Positions 1 to 19,953 of a stretch of DNA of 64,000 nucleotides are shown here, one piece after another. The position numbers were made by a program, and so were the translations under genes. This DNA is from Ascaris suum (taxonomy: Eukaryota; Nematoda; Chromadorea; Rhabditida; Ascarididae): assembly GCA_013433145.1 (NCBI GenBank), contig CM024171.1, forward strand, positions 9,672,065 through 9,736,064, written 5' to 3'. How positions within the stretch are numbered: the stretch's first letter is position 1; every line of letters begins with the position of its first letter. The notes under the pieces were generated by a model. That model was not told the DNA's origin and did not search any database. It saw nothing but the letters and a program-made list of their open reading frames with translations.

Positions 1-7145
<7,145 letters not shown>

Positions 7146-7241
7146 CCTCCGCCTTCAATTGCCTTCGTCTTATCTTCGGTGTAATCAATGACTGAAACAA
7201 TTGTGATGCATTATCTAAACAAACTTATTCAGTGGAATGAG

Positions 7242-7248
7242 TTTTCAG
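7242..7248 (+). promoter_or_regulatory. Possible spliced-leader trans-splice acceptor
   Basis: The string TTTTCAG is the nematode 3' splice-site consensus and lies 10 bases before the collagen ATG with no upstream exon required. Nematode mRNAs commonly receive a 22-nt spliced leader at such a site a few bases before the start codon. The match and position are seen; use in trans-splicing is inferred. A cis intron with a non-coding first exon is the alternative. Confidence 0.45.
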
Positions 7249-7258
7249 TAGGTCGCTT

Positions 7259-10181
7259 ATGAGTGTGAAATTCTTCGTTGGACTCGCTACAGCTGGTAGC
7301 GCATGTGCGATCGTCGTATCTCTAGTGGCTGTATGCGTTATCTTCAACGACATCAACAACCTCTACGATGATGTCATGGATGAAATGGGAGATTTCAAGG
7401 TATATTTTCAAAGGATTTCGTTTGTTGCTTCACCTTGACGGATTTCTTTAACATATTTCAGAACGCATTTCAGAAATTGCCCCAAATTTCTTTGCTACAT
7501 ACCAATAAAATACTTACCAATGAGCGCGGGGCAAAATGATTTCTCGCTCGTTTCAATATGTTTTCTCAAAAATATTAACGATTATTATATGCAATGATAT
7601 GTTTAGGAGAAAAGGGGGAGGGGAAGTGGAAAGAATGTGCAGAATGGGTTCATAAATTGGTTTAGCTTCCACCACTCGAAAATTTCGGAGAATTTGAGTC
7701 CTAGAGATTTTAGCTGGCTTTTATCACTGACCTAGCGTGCACCAAGTGCCGCTTCTTCTTCTTCATGATTTATTTCCTTCCACTGAGTGCGCCATAAAAT
7801 AGAAGACACCACCACTCAGATAGATCCACATTTATCAAAAGGAATTTTCTTGTATTCATGAGCAAAATTTTCTGCAGCAATTAATTAATGATCGTGACAT
7901 AAATATCATTGAAAGATTGCTTGCTTCTCAACTGCGATTATTTTCTATCGCTATATCGACATCGATATAACGAATGTGTAGGGCGAGCTGTTCGATGAAC
8001 AGAAAGCTCATCAAATTTTCCAACTGACTGAATACGGTTATTATTGATGAACATCGCATCATTGAAAAAATTTGTTTTGTTCGACGTTTCGATATTTTAT
8101 TCCGCCATCAAGACGATGCACATGACGTGTACATCCATCTATTCAACGATGGCGCAAAAATGCGAAAAGCGAATAAAATGGTTTTTTCTGCGCGTCGGTG
8201 TTCGCCATTAACTGCCCTATTCGGGCTGTTACGAACTTCCCATCATAAACTTCAAACGTTTGCCATTTTTCAAAAAAAAAAATGTAATTTCAAGTTGTCG
8301 TCATCAATCACCTAAAGTTCCGTTCTTTATAGGTTCAGTCGAGATGGCATGCTGATGCTGAAAAAATTAGCATTTAGCTGCGTCTGTTATTGGAATTTAA
8401 TTTTAGACATTCGGCGTCTTATTATAGGTCGTTGCCGACGATGCATGGGATCGGATTCTGATGTTGCATATGAATCCATCTGGTAGCAGCAATGCGCCAC
8501 CCACGTTTGCGAGTCTCTTCGGAAGACAAAAACGTCAAGCATTCCCCGAGAGATGCCGTTAGTGCTGTCAAATTGTTGCACTCGTTTCGCATTATCAAGA
8601 AGCAAATGTATGCCAGAAAGCGGCACACAAAGCTTAGCACAACTGGAAGAATATATAAATCTCTCAGCAACAATGCCATTTCCTTCAAAAGTCGAGCAGT
8701 TATGAGATTTGAATGGAGAAAACATCTTTCAACTTCATTGGGTCAACAGAAAGCTGCGAATATGGCAACTTCAAAATGTGCAAAAAATAATTCAAAAAGA
8801 AAAGGTGGGATGAGCAGCGGCTGCAACTCATTTTGTCCAAAGGCGTTTGAAGTCGAAGATGTTTGCAAGGATGCCATATTACAACATGTTAAGCAATCCT
8901 GGCTAACTGGCCAGTGCACTTTAGCGACGATGCCAAGTTGGTACACGAGCGCTATGCTGCCGTTGTATATTTCGGCTGAATTTGGCGATAGGTGAAGCAA
9001 ATCTGGAATTAACGACATTCTTTATGCAGTGGTTACAAACACGTTGGCTTCAATCAGTGCTTTATAGAACTGCTTAACCCAAATGTTTAAAGCACCGAAA
9101 AATAATACAAAGATATTAGAGATGAATATCTAAATTGTGAATAGTTCTCGTACACACTCGGAATGTATTCTTGATAAAAGAATCCTTGCTCACAGAAGAA
9201 CAAGGAAGACTGCAATGAAGCAGTGGAGTAAAAGAACAACACAAATGCGCATAATTTGAAAAACGTCGTTGCAGACTGTGGACCATCAGCAGAAGGTTGT
9301 CCAGCAGGCCCTCCAGGACCACGTGGAGACAAAGGCGAGCCTGGACTAGATGGACCTGATGGCGACGACGGTCGCCCTGGCGTACCTGGAGTCGTGAACA
9401 TTGTCACTCACGAAATTCCTGGAGGATGCATTGACTGCCCACCCGGACCTCCGGGACCGCCTGGACCAGATGGTCTGCCTGGCGAAACGGGACCTGCTGG
9501 ACGCCCTGGACCGCCTGGAAGACCTGGACGCGCGGGCCCTCGTGGACCTGATGGAGAGCCGGGCGAGCCGGGTGAACCTGGGCGACCTGGACAACCTGGA
9601 AGACCGGGACCACCAGGGCGCGATGGAAGGCGCGGACGTGGACCACCAGGGCGCAAAGGGCCAGCTGGGCCGCGTGGACCACCGGGACCGCCAGGAAAAG
9701 ACGGCGAGCGCGGCGCAGATGGGGAACCAGGAGAGCAAGGACCACCAGGAAGGCCTGGCAGAGATGGCCGCCCAGGAAAGGACGGGCGCCCAGGACCGGT
9801 AAGAAAGTTTAGCTGCCTGCACTGTGCGTTCAGCCAATCTAATTGCAGCAAGGGTTTTAGTTCCTAATGGAACTGCATATCAGTCATATAAGATAATGTC
9901 AAAAAGCCCTCGTGAAAAGCAGGATCCACTGCATCAGAGTCAGAACGTCAGGATATGCCAATAAAAAACTCTGTTTGAGCTATTTTCGATCCTACTGTAA
10001 TGTTTTAGCGGCATATATGCACGTTTTATGTGCTAGAGACGGCTGCCCACTTGTCGATGTATGGACGCTTCCGAATATTGGTGCATATTTTCAGGCTGGA
10101 AACCCTGGTCTCCCAGGTCCCGATGCGCACTATTGTCCGTGTCCGCCACGCAGTTCTGTCTTCGTTGTCAGGAAGCATTAA
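7259..10181 (+). CDS. Nematode cuticle collagen, 4 exons, 293 aa
   Basis: Structural collagen chain, secreted by hypodermal cells and built into the cuticle. Exons: 7259-7399, 8428-8557, 9275-9798, 10095-10181; all introns are GT-AG and phases agree, giving 293 residues, a usual length for the family. The N-terminal hydrophobic segment and the motif [18 protein letters not shown] (residues about 27-44) are the nematode collagen N-terminal domain. RQKR at 80-83 is a subtilisin/furin-type processing site. Cysteine clusters flank Gly-X-Y blocks: CHC at 90-92, C99, CIDC at 142-145, and a terminal YCPCPPRS. A short Gly-X-Y block (about 99-129) is separated by [12 protein letters not shown] from the long block (146 to near the C-terminus). 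The long block has one two-residue break (RRGRG, 209-213). The start is the only Met that opens the N-terminal domain, just after a TTTTCAG. The family is certain; I cannot assign a col number. Confidence 0.95.
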
Positions 10182-13100
10182 GCGCATCACACCGTTCCAT
10201 CTATAGAGACGACTGCTTGACAACTCCGTCCTTGCAATATTCTGTACTACTGCGATCAGCCGAAGTTTTCACCAGTAAATTGTGCTCGGCCACTTTTTTT
10301 CACTTTTCTCTCTGCGTGTTCGCTGGCCAACCAAACGGCTTCATCGGAATTATAAGATCTCGATTGCTCGCGCGACTATAATGATGCCAAAGGGAAAAGC
10401 CGATTTAAAGTGCTTCACCTCTAACTTCAGAATCTAAAACAAATGGAATTGCCACTGTTGCCTTGTATTTACAACACCTCTATCATAAGCAGACTTTTTT
10501 ATTATTCGCTTTTACCTGCTCTGAACGACTAATGAACTAATAAAACCTATCTCTGAAGCTCTAATGCACTTGTCATTTTTCACTTCAGTAGTCAACAATA
10601 TTTTTCATGAGGGTCGAAATTACTGCAAGTTATACATAGGAAAAAAGTCATTCATCAGCAGTACAATCAAGACGACATTATTATAAGAAAATAGTAGAAT
10701 TATTATAAAATAGCTATTAAAATTCATTAGTAAATTTAATACTACTGAAATGTGACACAGTACCTAAATTTCTTTTTTAATTAAATGTTTTTTGGTTGCA
10801 AATTTCGATAAACTGAACGCTCCTGGAAGCAATATAGGAGACCATAAACAGACTGACGTGGAGGATTTTTAAACAACAAGCAAAAGTTTTGCTTGTAGAT
10901 TTTCACGGAACTCTGACGAGTGTTCGGAAATATACAAAAAGTTTTGTTTGCATACGAAAGCGTAATCATCTTGTTTGACCTCGTGAGAACCGAACTAAAG
11001 TCATCGAGACCTATGAGAGAGTTAAAAGCTCAAGTAGAGATATGGATTTGTTCGACATCAATTGCAAACACTTACTCCGAGAGGCGACCTCAGTTGCAAC
11101 CATAACATTTGAAATTTTATTGACTCGTCATATTCAAAAATGTTTTGACCAGGTTTGTAAAGATGCGAATGAACTAGTCGTTTAGCACTATGCTCTCGCA
11201 CATGCTTGCTCCGCTTCATCCTAGCACTCGCAAAAAGCTGTCAACTTTCTCTCACTTGCAGCTCCTTTTACTTAGAGAATCTCTTCTGGTTTCTGGTGAA
11301 ATTTAAAGATGTTTTTTGTTACCATTCGCTGAGTTTACGCAAGAGCTGTGTAGGTTGTTCGAGTGCTCGCTGTAGTGTTGCGATCGCTGCCGCGTAGATC
11401 GCTCGCGGAACTGTTGTTCAGTTGGAATTGCCAAAGCAAAGAAAAGCTTCCTTTTGCTTAAAATATGCCTTGGAAAGCGGATGATCGAGCATGTGTATGC
11501 TTGTCGGAAGGACTGCAGAGGTCGGAATGACTATGGAGGAAAGCTCATGAAGCTCTGGAAGCATTTAATATATCTGCATGTTTGATATATGCACTTGTGG
11601 GCTTGTGGCGTTGATAAGGTACATAATTGAAAAAGTGGGGCGATTGTATGGAATAAATTCGCTCCTCAAAGAAAACAGGTCTGCATGGAGCAGACCTGAC
11701 CACAATAAAACTTAAACATCATGATCTGTCCTTCGATGTCAAACGGTAGACACAAAATAACGTGCAAGGAAAGTCACATGAGTTTTGTATTTGTTATATG
11801 CCACGTGGCTGTTGCAACCGGTTGCCACTATATTGTTATGCAAGTCAGCGAACGTTCTGATAGAAGTTTCTGATGGCTAGAGCGGGTTCAGATGGGCGCA
11901 GATCGCTGTTAGATGAAAATATAGGTCCTCGGCCATTTTTTGTCTTCGGCTATAAATCTAAATCGTGGCGGTAGCAAAGACACAAAAAATCGGCTACTGG
12001 AATGACTACCACACAAAATCGTTTTCCGAATGGTTCCTCCACTATTAACTTATTCGCCACCTAAGTGTGCCATTGAAGCCCTCGATACTCTGCTGCAGGA
12101 AAAGACAAAAAACAAGAACGAGAAGGGCACCACTAATTAAATGTGAAAAGCAAGCGAAGGATATAAACTTCAGACGGTTGAAGCCGAGACGCCTGTACAA
12201 CCAAATAAGCTTAACCAACAGGACGAAACTCCTGCTGAAGTACATTAGTTTGAACAACAAGCAGATATGCATGCTTTGACAATGTTGCCTTTCTCTATAC
12301 ATGTGCGTATTTCATGTTACTTCACTACATACCTTTTCCACATTTCTTCATGACTAAAAACTGGTGAAGAAGCCCATTGAGGGAGATGGCACGGTGCCAG
12401 CTGCTGTATCTTGCTGTCATGCTTCAGCTTGATGAATTAATCTTGATTGGTGCAGGCGCTCATAAAGGTCTTCTGAAGAAGGTTCGCCATCTGTTATCTA
12501 ATATGAAAAGTGCATAGGAGAGAAACGAAATTCCGACTGGTGTTACACGTTCAAATAATTAAACTGTGATTATCATCATGACGAGTGAATTAATAAAAAT
12601 GCATGCAAATTTCTTAGCGCATTTGAACTTCCCACGGATAATTTCAATGCTGATGGCTTAATGTGAAAAGTGGTAAGGATGTTATCCCTTAGCACACACT
12701 GCACTCGCCAGTTTTCTCAACTCTAGCTCCAGTTGTTCATTTAACAAATCCAGCAACCGTTCAGCTATACACAGACATATGCAGAGACTCGATGTTGCCA
12801 TAAAAGTCGAGTTTGCGAATTCAAGCAAACACATCTTTCACAAACATGTGCATTTGAAGAATTTGTGCTCTGACGCATTAGAGTCATTTCGTTTTGCACT
12901 TAGTGTCTTCGGTGAGAAAATATAGTGGAGGGACAAAGATTCTGTTCACAAACAACCACTGCTCGGCTAAAAATTTACCTTTGGTGTTGATTTACAATAA
13001 AGGGAATGCCTGGAATGTAGATTTGAATCGATGCATGGCACTTATTAATATGAATGGATAAAAAAGATTCTTGCTCTACACAATATGACGGCCAGTTATG

Positions 13101-15407
13101 TGGAGTACATCAATGCAAAGTAGCGCACTTTATTTGCACATAAAAATAACAGCAACATATATACGACGGCTGCGTCGATGCTGCAAAAACTTGCACTACT
13201 TCAATGCTCTATATGCTATACACTGTCTTTCGCATTCAGCGACTGAGTAACGCTCGACTGTATTTTGTATCGACCTTTTGAAGCGTTGGGGTTGCTTGGA
13301 AATAACTGACCGAGTATATCCTGACTGGATGATGCTTTCATATGCGGTATGAAAGCGAAACAGTAAACGAGTAGAAGGTAAGCGCAGTGGTCAGCATGAT
13401 GAAATAGAAAAGTAAAAATATACCCTATATCACGAGTAATGTTGGTGCCAGTTGCAGAAAAAAGTTCTCTGAATTATTTAGTCGTATTTCAGTGCGAACC
13501 AACCACTTGGTTTGAGATTTTATTTCAGGTATAGTTATAGTCAACATGCTTGTCGCGCTAATCGTTTTGACCGGTCTCAACATAGGAGAGAAGTGTAGAC
13601 AAGTTAAAACTCATTTTTCTTGTAGGCCATGAAACAAGCAAGTTGTGGTTTGTGCAAGGTGAGAGTCTTTTTGCACTCTGTGATTATGAAAAGATCTTTT
13701 CATAGGATTTTGTGGAAGAATAGGTTTCATAAGCAGCATGGACGAGCGCTCAAAGAGGTGTCCAACGAAGCGGTCTTAGTACACTCACCATTCGCATTTG
13801 ATGATTGGTGGCCACTTGAAGATCTCCAACGGATGCGTTTCGGAGGAAGTCTCTTCACCGTGTTGAGCGCGTACACCGTAGTAATCAGACTTCACGAGTG
13901 ATTCGTGGGTTAAAATCGGATAGAACGTTTAACTCGTTTGGAAGAGGAATTCGATTAGATGGCATTGGCAGGAAGTGGAGTCTTCTTCGGATTTACGTAT
14001 GCGAATAGCAAATGTTTCGCCCTTCCTTTCAATTTTCGTATGAAAGGAAGGGTGAAACATTTGCTATTCGTTTGGCTGTCACAAGTTCTAAAGAATTTAC
14101 TTCGATTGGCTTTCTGTACGTTCGGGAGGTGAAATAGAGGCTTCTTAAAACTGTGGAACTAAAGACATATATAACCGAACAGTGGAACATTGCTAGCAGC
14201 CACCCCTCTGCGAACGAAATTTTATGCTCATCGCAGCGACAACCGTCAACAACTGAGACTACGTAATGGCGTTAATCAGTATTTGAAATTTCAAATGTCG
14301 GTGGGGTCGAAGTGTTCTTCTGATTGTGTGCGAGTGGTGGTGGCGTCATCTGCATTTTTGAAAAAAGCACAGAAATATCAACGTAGCCATGTGTAGCAAA
14401 TAAAACAACACTGCCTTGCCCACCTACTGAGTTGCGTGATTAGTGACATCAACATCAGCTCCAGAATTTCCTTTAAGAAAAGAATGCATCGACCGCAAAA
14501 TGGATGCTATGAGGTCGTCGCAATCAGCTTACTTTAAACAGTGTGAATGAGTACAGCTCCTTACGTAGCAATTTATGAAAATCTTCTTATATTAATATAC
14601 CAATATCTGTATTAGTAATTAAATACTATACTCCATTCAAATAATTTTCACAGCCGAAGTACTTTAAATGTTCACGATCATTGAGAACATTGCGAAAGGT
14701 ATTCAGTGAATATTGTTTTACGTCCTTATGACGTCAGAATTGATTTTATCAACGCATTCTTTACAAGCAGCGAATCGACGGAAATAGTCAAGAAATTCGC
14801 TACGATCACGATCAAATGCAGTTCCATGACGTACCCATTAAATGGTCGTATCAGTGACTATTCACTCCTTGATTCCGTTACTATTTGCTCGTAATACAGC
14901 AGGAATAACCAACGGTATTGTAGTGAAAAGCACGCGAACGTTAGACATCTACACTTCGTACTGCCAGTGTAACGGAAAGTCTGAGTGAGGTGCAGTGTCT
15001 CATTTGAATTGGAAATAATTTTTGCGTGCAGCTTTAACGGCCGATGTCGTTGAGGTATCCATCACGGTGTTACGGAGTGCAGCAAGATTCTTAATTGCGC
15101 TACACTGCTCCAGGTTTATATTGTGGGGGAAGATGATCTTCGTGAAAATGGACTAAAACGTTTGTGAGCATGAGCAAATTTAAGCCATTACCGCGCCTTC
15201 GCAACAGAGACATAGGGAGCGACAACAAGTACGACGAAATGTACGGTTAAGATATATGCACCTGCAACTTCCACAGTTTTCCCATCTATTTGGTGCGGAT
15301 GAATGCTTGTAAATTGTGTGGATGGTTTTTGCATGCTTTCTGAAGAGTGGTTCCAAAAATATAATCTATTGGTTCACATTGTGTGTAAACGAAAAACCAA
15401 AATTTAT
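10182..15407. other. Intergenic, collagen to glutamine synthetase
   Basis: The collagen gene and the glutamine synthetase gene converge on this interval, so it should hold both 3' UTRs. An AATAAA at 10539-10544 could be the collagen polyadenylation signal, although it is 358 bases past the stop. No coding region is supported. The notable object is the long hairpin at 14002-14070, listed separately. The remainder is AT-rich with scattered short open frames of random composition. Confidence 0.6.
14002..14070 (+). repeat. Near-perfect inverted repeat, 30-bp stem, 9-nt loop
   Basis: The left arm is 14002-14031, the loop 14032-14040 and the right arm 14041-14070. The arms are complementary at 29 of 30 positions. 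The one exception is G opposite T in the + strand, which would be a G-U pair in RNA, so a + strand transcript would pair along all 30 positions. Size and shape resemble a microRNA-type or other small-RNA foldback, or a very short foldback element. No known microRNA was recognised in either arm. The structure is certain; its role is unknown. Confidence 0.9.
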
Positions 15408-15408
15408 T
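15403..15408 (-). terminator. Possible polyadenylation signal overlapping the stop
   Basis: An AATAAA hexamer on the - strand begins at the last base of the glutamine synthetase TAA stop codon. If used, cleavage would leave a 3' UTR of only 10-25 bases. Very short 3' UTRs occur in nematodes, but an AT-rich context makes a chance match likely. Confidence 0.25.
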
Positions 15409-18400
15409 TAACCAAGGATCGTCTTGGTCAAAGCTCCAATTACTTGATAGGGATCACAGTTCGACGCTGGACGTCGATCTTCGAGGAAGCCCTGAAAATT
15501 AGCGACTTGGTTAGCATTCACACATACGCTGCAGAAATTGCAAGCATTCACGCTGCAAAGAATGGTCTTGTGTGAGAGAAAACGCTGCAGTGTTGTGATT
15601 CGAGGTAGAAGCTATACGAAAATAAGGCAACACCAAAATATTTTAACCGAGGATATTACTTCAAACCTCACTTGCAATAATGAAATAGCGGCAAATCCTA
15701 CAATCACTTAGCTGAGGCTTTATGACAAACTACTGCAATATCTCTGAAGAATTTTTCATGCAAAATACTTCGAATCTTTTGAAACTCTCTTGCAGAAACA
15801 AAGACTGAATCGGAAAAGACAACGCCTTCCATCCGCACAGCGCCAATATTGGTGAAATTATTATAGAAAGGTCAGTTATTTGAAGAAAAAATTTTTTCTA
15901 ACTTTTCAAATCCTTTTTAACGTTCTAAAAGAAATGATATATTCGAGTGAAACAGAAAGACTTTTCCGGATGAGTGCAATCTGTTGCCGACTTATCTTCG
16001 ACGAATTCTCGGAGAGTTCTGAAAAAATAAGAGCCGGAAGAAATTGCAGCGGCAATTTTCTTTGCAATTTTGATGTGATCGCATGTGCTTTCGGCAAGAC
16101 ACATGAGCCGTTTGATAGCTTTCATGCTGCTTATGACTCAAGATGTGTGTTTATGTCAGGTGATTTGCTCAACTATGACGACCGATATATTTGAACATTT
16201 GTCACCGTCCCCCTCTCTCCCCTATTATCAAGATTGAGTTCAGAAGTAGCGTATACGGCTACATGCGTGCACTTCTGCATAGAAGCTAGAAAATATATTA
16301 ATTGAAAGATAAAATTGAAAAATGACCTTTTTGTCGAGAGCTACTTGTCTCGGAATTCTAACTGAGCATCCTCTGTTCGCTACTCCCCAACTGAATTGGT
16401 CAGCACGCGACGTCTCATGACGACCAGTCAGACGGCGTAGATTATCCTTGCCACCATGGGGATCATAAACTTTCATGTGTTCCTAGACAATGTCCAACTC
16501 GTTTGCATTTATTCAAATATTATGAAACAAAAAAGTTGTGCAAAATAATTTCAAGACATTAGGTTTTGCACTGTATTATATGATTAGTTAGAAGTCCGAT
16601 ATAGACCAGCAAATCGATTAGAGGTTAATAACAACGATACAAATGTTGAAAACTTTACAACGATGCCCAAAATCAGATTTCACTCTAACTTGTGGCAAAA
16701 AACGTTCAAACTTTTTTCTCAAATGTATATAAAAGTGTTTTGAATGCAGAAAAAGACGAACATTATGAGCAGCCTCGAGTTTTGGCATTGCTTCTTCGAT
16801 AAGCTTGAGGCCTCCTTCGCTTCTCATCTTCTCGGTGGAAAAGTTGCAATGGCATCCGGCGCCGTTCCAATCACCGGCTGAAATTTTCACAGAAACTATG
16901 TCATATCTCTCCAATCCTTCATATCACATTCACATGTCTCAACAGTGAGCAGTAAGGTGTTCTCCTCCAGTGATTTTACTTGTTTGCTTGAGATTAGATT
17001 CAATCTAACGAAACGACCTTAGCGTTACACTTAAACGTTCAAATGTTTCCAAAGATAGTGCTATTGGTTAATAAAATGTGTTCTTTACGATCTATCAAAG
17101 CGAGCAAATTTTATCAAAATAAGGTGCAAACACGCCAGCATTACAGCGCAACCGTAATCCTTAGCGCTAAAATATATAATATTTTATGATGCAGTGTGAC
17201 ATACATGTGATTTGAGGTTTCGGGTCAAGCGTGACGACAATGCCATATTGCTCGGCGATTCTGTGCAGCAGATATCGTGCCAGCCATAGCTCGTCGCCCA
17301 TCGAAATACCTTCACAAGTGCCCAACTGGAACTCCCATTGTCCAGGTGTCACCTCTGGAGAGTTGTTTATTTTAAATCAGATAAAAGAGAATACAGTAAA
17401 CGTGTAGAAGGCCGCCACAAGCCTAATTTATAAAAACTACTTTATATTTTTGAATAACAATCTTTGTGAGTCATATGTGTTCTCTTTGCTAGATATATAA
17501 AAGACGCAATAAACGTTGGGATATCCAATAAACCCTATAGTACAACATGTCAGTGAATTCAGGAAAACTCTACGGTGCCGTGATGCGCTTCACAACTTCA
17601 AAGGCGCGGTTGCTGCGACCAGAATGGTAATTAAGAGAAAACATAAAGAATGAATACAGACCAGCATTGTGCCGAAGATCTTGATCCCGGCATACAGGCA
17701 AGCTCTGTAGTGCGCTTCGATGATTTCTCTGCCCACCACCTTATCAGCGCCAACACCACAATAGTATTTACCCTGTGGCTCGGGGAAACCGTGCTTCGGC
17801 CAGCCAAGCGGATAGTGGTCACTGAAAGAAAGAACAGAAAACTAGTTTGAAAACTGTGATATAATTTCTATCGCATAAGAAAATAGGTAAAAGAGAAGCA
17901 CTCGTTCTTTTTTCATTGCAATTATAAACGGCATAGAATAACCGGAGATTCAGTAGGGGAAGTGTTGCAAACAAGTATAGGAATGATCTGCAAGGAGAAG
18001 AGGAAGTGCGGCATTGTGATTAGAGCAGAAAGTTAGAAGGTGAATCGCCGATATGGGCTATTTAAAGCATGGGAAAATGGATGTGACTGTATATAACATG
18101 TTTCAGCTTTAAGCAACAGCGAAGAACCGTTTAAATAATTATGAAAAATAGATGAAGTATAAAATAGAAATAAAATTCTACAAACCGATCAAGCAAGAGA
18201 TACTCCTGCTCCATTCCAAGCCAGATCTTTTCGTTGAGATGCTTGCTCATGATCTGGTTGCACTTGAATCTATGGTTTGTCTCTGGAATACTGCTGTTGT
18301 AAAAGAAGCCAACATATTAAATGTAAATAGAAGAATTTGGAAAAACCAAAATCCAGAGAGGCTGGCTTGATATACTCCTTTTGTAATTGTATATAGCTGC

Positions 18401-19907
18401 CGCAAAGATGCCCGAAAAGCAGAAGTATAACGTCACACAATATATCGCCCCACAGAGGTGACTATTTATACATGATACAACTAAAAAATGGCATTATTCG
18501 CACTCAACTGACCGCATGGAAATTTCCTTTTGCTAACTTGCTATCACCCTAAATGCGAATAACCTGAAAGATGTGATGAACATAATCCGACTTCTTGGAC
18601 TTTCGATTGCAGCTAGAAGCAAGCCAGAAACCTAGGCAGGCAAGCAGGCAGACGGAGAGAAGGACGGCCATACATTTGTAGACACACTCAAAAAACACAT
18701 ATGTGCAACTACGTCGTTTCAGCAGCATGTATAAGAAAGAAGTGCTGAGAAAGATTAAAAATATCACACCTTTTGCGTTCTAATGGCATTAGTCATGAAC
18801 CACCAGAATTTGCCAATTTATGCAAGTTTATAAAGAAAAGACGAAAAAAGACTGATTAAGTACTGCAAATGGCTTTCCTGAATGAAGACAGTGTAGATTA
18901 AACGAACGAGCAAAACGATGCATCGCAGCTTTTCTTCTTAATCAATGCCTAAATCTAGAATTCAACAAATAACACCCGGAAGGGCGAATTATAAAGCTTG
19001 CAAGAAAGTAAACGACCCACTAGTGGGTTCCATTTTGCTGTTGTAGGTTTCGCACAATACGAGTCGATTGAGTCCACCGAGGAAAGGATCCGGGTAGTGC
19101 GCCACGGGTTTCAAATGTGTATCCGAGTCATGACCTTCGGCCTGTCCGGTCGACGAACCATCGTAATTCCACATTGGGTATTCTTGAAGACAACAATTTT
19201 ACAAAATTGCAGTCACTGGAAAGTAACAGAAATGGAACTGTTCTGCAAGGATTGTTTGAGACTTTTGAAAGTGTTTGGCTTAAAGAAAAACACATAGCTA
19301 AAATAAAGGTTTTTGTATTTACCACATCTCGGCAAAAAAAAAGCAACAACCTGGTTCATATTTCAGCTTCACCTTGCTTTTTCAAAATTACATATGTTAG
19401 CGGAACTCATAACGCCTCAGAGCAATTTACTTATTACCCTAATTAGTTGGGCACAAAAAGAAAAACAGGTTTCTAAAGAATTATAGAAGATAGAAAGCTT
19501 AAGGAAAGCGCAGAAAAATATAAGGTCCACTTTTATTGACACTCTCAGAATTGAAAAATCCATTTAGAATAGGTAACTCCCTCTTAAAACTCTGGAGAAA
19601 TCTAGGACCTTTTCAGTTATGCCTAAGCATGGAACGATTTTCTGAAATCTGGGAAAAATCTGCAAATTACCTTCGAGGAAATTCATGCGCTACCCTATTG
19701 CATGATGCACTATTCTGCAATGCTACCACTGGACGATACCTGCATTAACAAACAGGCCTGATGTAAGGGATTGCTTACAAATGACAAAAACGTAAACGAC
19801 ACCAAAACTGTGAACGGCTTACGATTAACACTCTTCGGTGGTTCATTAAGAGTTCGCGTCTTTGATCGCAAATTTTCGCCCGTTCCATCTATCCAAATAT
19901 AAGTTGC
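15408..19907 (-). CDS. gln: Glutamine synthetase (type II), 8 exons assigned
   Basis: Cytosolic enzyme joining glutamate and ammonia to form glutamine with ATP. Exons in transcript order: 19823-19907, 19021-19182, 18186-18282, 17662-17821, 17205-17352, 16762-16877, 16327-16482, 15408-15491 (TAA at 15408-15410). They encode about 335 residues of a usual 360-375. Family motifs in order: [32 protein letters not shown] (metal-binding Glu), [72 protein letters not shown]. All introns are GT-AG with agreeing phases. Met is not located. A 35-base piece at 19954-19988, ending in FNRSIQ and in the right phase, may precede the first listed exon across a 46-base intron. The 17662-17821/17205-17352 junction carries an apparent one-base loss, discussed in the findings. 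The exon 17205-17352 end adds about two residues (DPKPQITSGDWN) to a usually tight loop. The C. elegans paralogue counterpart is not determined. Confidence 0.93.
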
Positions 19908-19953
19908 CTATAATCACGTTTAATGAAGTGATTTTAATGAGATTGAATACCAC

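Noticed and set aside
8492..8995. 167-residue + strand ORF
   Set aside because: It overlaps collagen exon 2 in another frame and runs through the following intron; no domain is visible.
9346..9851. Long antisense and alternate-frame ORFs over the collagen exon
   Set aside because: GC-rich Gly-X-Y coding DNA keeps other frames open. The + frame encodes an unmistakable collagen with intact splice borders.
15925..16125. EDKSATDC and ALIRK phrases downstream of glutamine synthetase exon 7, suspected as a decayed C-terminus
   Set aside because: The real last exon, with [14 protein letters not shown] in the correct phase, is at 15408-15491; the phrases lie in different frames with wrong spacing.
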